A stretch of 5,295 nucleotides of DNA from an uncultured Lachnospiraceae bacterium. Its GTDB lineage: Bacteria; Bacillota; Clostridia; Lachnospirales; Lachnospiraceae. Every line of letters starts with the position of its first letter. Position 1 is the first letter of the stretch. Location of the stretch: positions 1 to 5,295 of the forward strand of contig CAJUOE010000055.1 of NCBI GenBank assembly GCA_910587895.1, read 5' to 3'. Shown piece by piece: positions 4,119 to 5,295 of the stretch. A program made the translations under genes and the position numbers. The notes below the pieces were generated by a model that was given only the letters and a program-made list of their open reading frames with translations, had not been told where the DNA came from and did no database searches.

Positions 4119-5295
4119 ACTTTACAACTTTTACAAATAATAGCCCTTTTGCCAGACAAGGTATTTCAAGGTTTTCATAAGGGCAGGTGATTTTATTATT
4201 CTTTCGCTCTTTTCTACGAAAGTGGCAAAAAATACCTCCTGCCGGATTCTTTCGCTGAGTGCAAACCTGAAATCCTGTACGCTTTCCTTACGGTACTTTG
4301 AAAATGCTTCATCTTGGTACGGCAGCAGCTTCATCGCACAATAAGCTATGTTGATCAGGTTAACCAGCATTTCAATCCCTTTCCGGCTGCGCACCATATA
4401 GCTGCATAGTGACCAGAAGGTTTTCTGTTCGTAATAGCTGACTTCTATCTTCCATCTGAATGAGTACAGGAACAAGGGGATGTAATCCATCCATGCACTC
4501 CCCGTCTGGTTCAGGGGGGTCTTTTCCTGCCATGCACAAAAAATCTGCAGCTGTGTGGGGAAAACCGTACTGAAGAACAGGCGCCTGGAACCGCCTTCCT
4601 TCTCTGTGGCTGTCACATAGGCAAGGACTTCCCTTGTGCCGAAAATATTTGTAAGGACACGGCGCATCCCAATATAATAACCGCCTATTTTTTCATCCGA
4701 AAGTGTAAAATCTTTTTCCGCCGAAAGACGTTTCCCATGTTTTGCAGGCCTGCCCCTTTTTCCGGTCGGCTGCGGGGCAAGGTCATAAAGGACAGAGTCA
4801 TACCTTGCATTTCCGATTAGGCCAAGGTTTGGGTATTCATCCACGACAGAAACCAGATCCCCTTTTGTATACCAGCTGTCGCATAGGATAATGACATTCG
4901 CCTTTTCTTGTAATTCAGGCATGGCCTGGCGTACCATGGAAGCAGCCAGCTTTAATTTTGACTCTTCTTTCTGCCACATACGGTAGGAAAGCGGAAACGC
5001 CTGGTAAACAATCTTGCCTTTATCCCACATTGGCACACAGAGCATGACACTTACAAAGCAGTGCCCATTCAGGTAGCCGCTGCCGTTGTGCGCGGAATGG
5101 TCAAAGAGTTTTGAGACATCCTCAAATTTCTTTCCATATTTGGGAACAATGGTATCATCCATGCATAAAAAAACGGGCTGCGTCTCTAAGGATTTCGGGA
5201 TTAGTTTCAATGCCATAGATGCTGTTGCATTCATAAACCTGGAATAATCCACTTTGGCATAGGAGCAGGCATAGTAAAAGGCATTCAGGGATTTA
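4119..5295 (-). mobile_element. IS4/IS701-like insertion sequence, 3' part (continues past right edge)
   Basis: The element end lies in the short stretch between the IS200-type fragment (ending about 4118) and the transposase stop at 4133..4131, where TTGTAAA occurs twice in tandem on the minus strand (4136..4130 and 4127..4121). That stretch may be part of the terminal repeat. The opposite end is outside the window, so neither the inverted repeat nor a target duplication can be confirmed. It abuts the IS200-type remnant and so is probably the latest arrival or a partner in a deletion. Confidence 0.7.
4131..5295 (-). CDS. DDE transposase, IS4/IS701-like (N-terminus beyond window)
   Basis: 387 residues are visible. 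The frame is open to the window edge, reading K-S-L-N-A-F-Y-Y-A-C-S-Y-A-K before the GTG at 5252, so that GTG is internal and the start lies outside. RNase H-like DDE catalytic domain, numbered from the GTG: first Asp in FLCMDDTIVPKYGKK (D32/D33), second Asp in ILCDSWYTKGD (D125), and the C-terminal signature Y263-x2-R266-x3-E270-x6-K277, which is the YREK motif of IS4-type transposases. A basic KRGRPAKHGKR segment (165-175) may contact DNA. No stop or frameshift is visible, so it may be active. It runs toward the trp promoter, but two broken IS fragments and the leader terminator lie between. The exact IS family (IS701 versus another IS4 subgroup) is not certain. Confidence 0.88.
   Translation of the reverse strand, partial: KSLNAFYYACSYAKVDYSRFMNATASMALKLIPKSLETQPVFLCMDDTIVPKYGKKFEDVSKLFDHSAHNGSGYLNGHCFVSVMLCVPMWDKGKIVYQAFPLSYRMWQKEESKLKLAASMVRQAMPELQEKANVIILCDSWYTKGDLVSVVDEYPNLGLIGNARYDSVLYDLAPQPTGKRGRPAKHGKRLSAEKDFTLSDEKIGGYYIGMRRVLTNIFGTREVLAYVTATEKEGGSRRLFFSTVFPTQLQIFCAWQEKTPLNQTGSAWMDYIPLFLYSFRWKIEVSYYEQKTFWSLCSYMVRSRKGIEMLVNLINIAYCAMKLLPYQDEAFSKYRKESVQDFRFALSERIRQEVFFATFVEKSERIIKSPALMKTLKYLVWQKGYYL

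Noticed and set aside
3930..4190. 86-codon plus-strand open frame
   Set aside because: It is antisense to a convincing IS200-type TnpA fragment and to the end of the DDE transposase, with no recognisable motif.

Overview
The window looks like chromosome of a clostridial Firmicute, most probably a Lachnospiraceae-type gut anaerobe. The evidence is a Trp-specific T-box leader in front of trp genes, strong AGGAGG-type ribosome binding sites, moderate GC, and IS110-, IS200- and IS4/IS701-like transposase sequences of a kind common in that group. The genus is not determinable from this sequence.

Left half (1-3346, minus strand): the promoter-proximal part of a tryptophan biosynthesis operon. A sigma-A-type promoter (3318-3346) drives a leader of about 360 nt that folds as a T-box riboswitch with a UGG (Trp) specifier codon. 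Its antiterminator bulge is UGGC, which fits a tRNA with discriminator G, and it ends in a 16-bp intrinsic terminator. Then follow trpE (1516-2928), trpG (903-1472) and trpC (70-852). TrpE and TrpG together make anthranilate from chorismate and glutamine; TrpC makes indole-3-glycerol phosphate later in the pathway. trpD, which acts between them and is usually found between trpG and trpC, is not there. The 50-nt trpG-trpC gap instead lies within a diverged 38-bp tandem duplication of the trpG 3' end. A further gene probably starts at the left edge.

Right half (3365-5295): three insertion-sequence pieces packed end to end. The left part of an IS110-family element (plus strand) has a non-coding left end that can fold into a compact branched RNA, a candidate bridge RNA. 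Its transposase has an in-frame TGA and is cut off after the DEDD domain. It abuts an internal, frameshifted fragment of an IS200/IS605-type TnpA (minus strand). That abuts an open DDE transposase of IS4/IS701-like type (minus strand), whose N-terminus lies beyond the right edge.

The IS110 left end lies only some 25-40 bp upstream of the trp -35 box, so the trp operon sits next to an insertion hot spot while its promoter and T-box appear intact. The least ordinary signals are the structured IS110 left end and the missing trpD with the duplicated junction.
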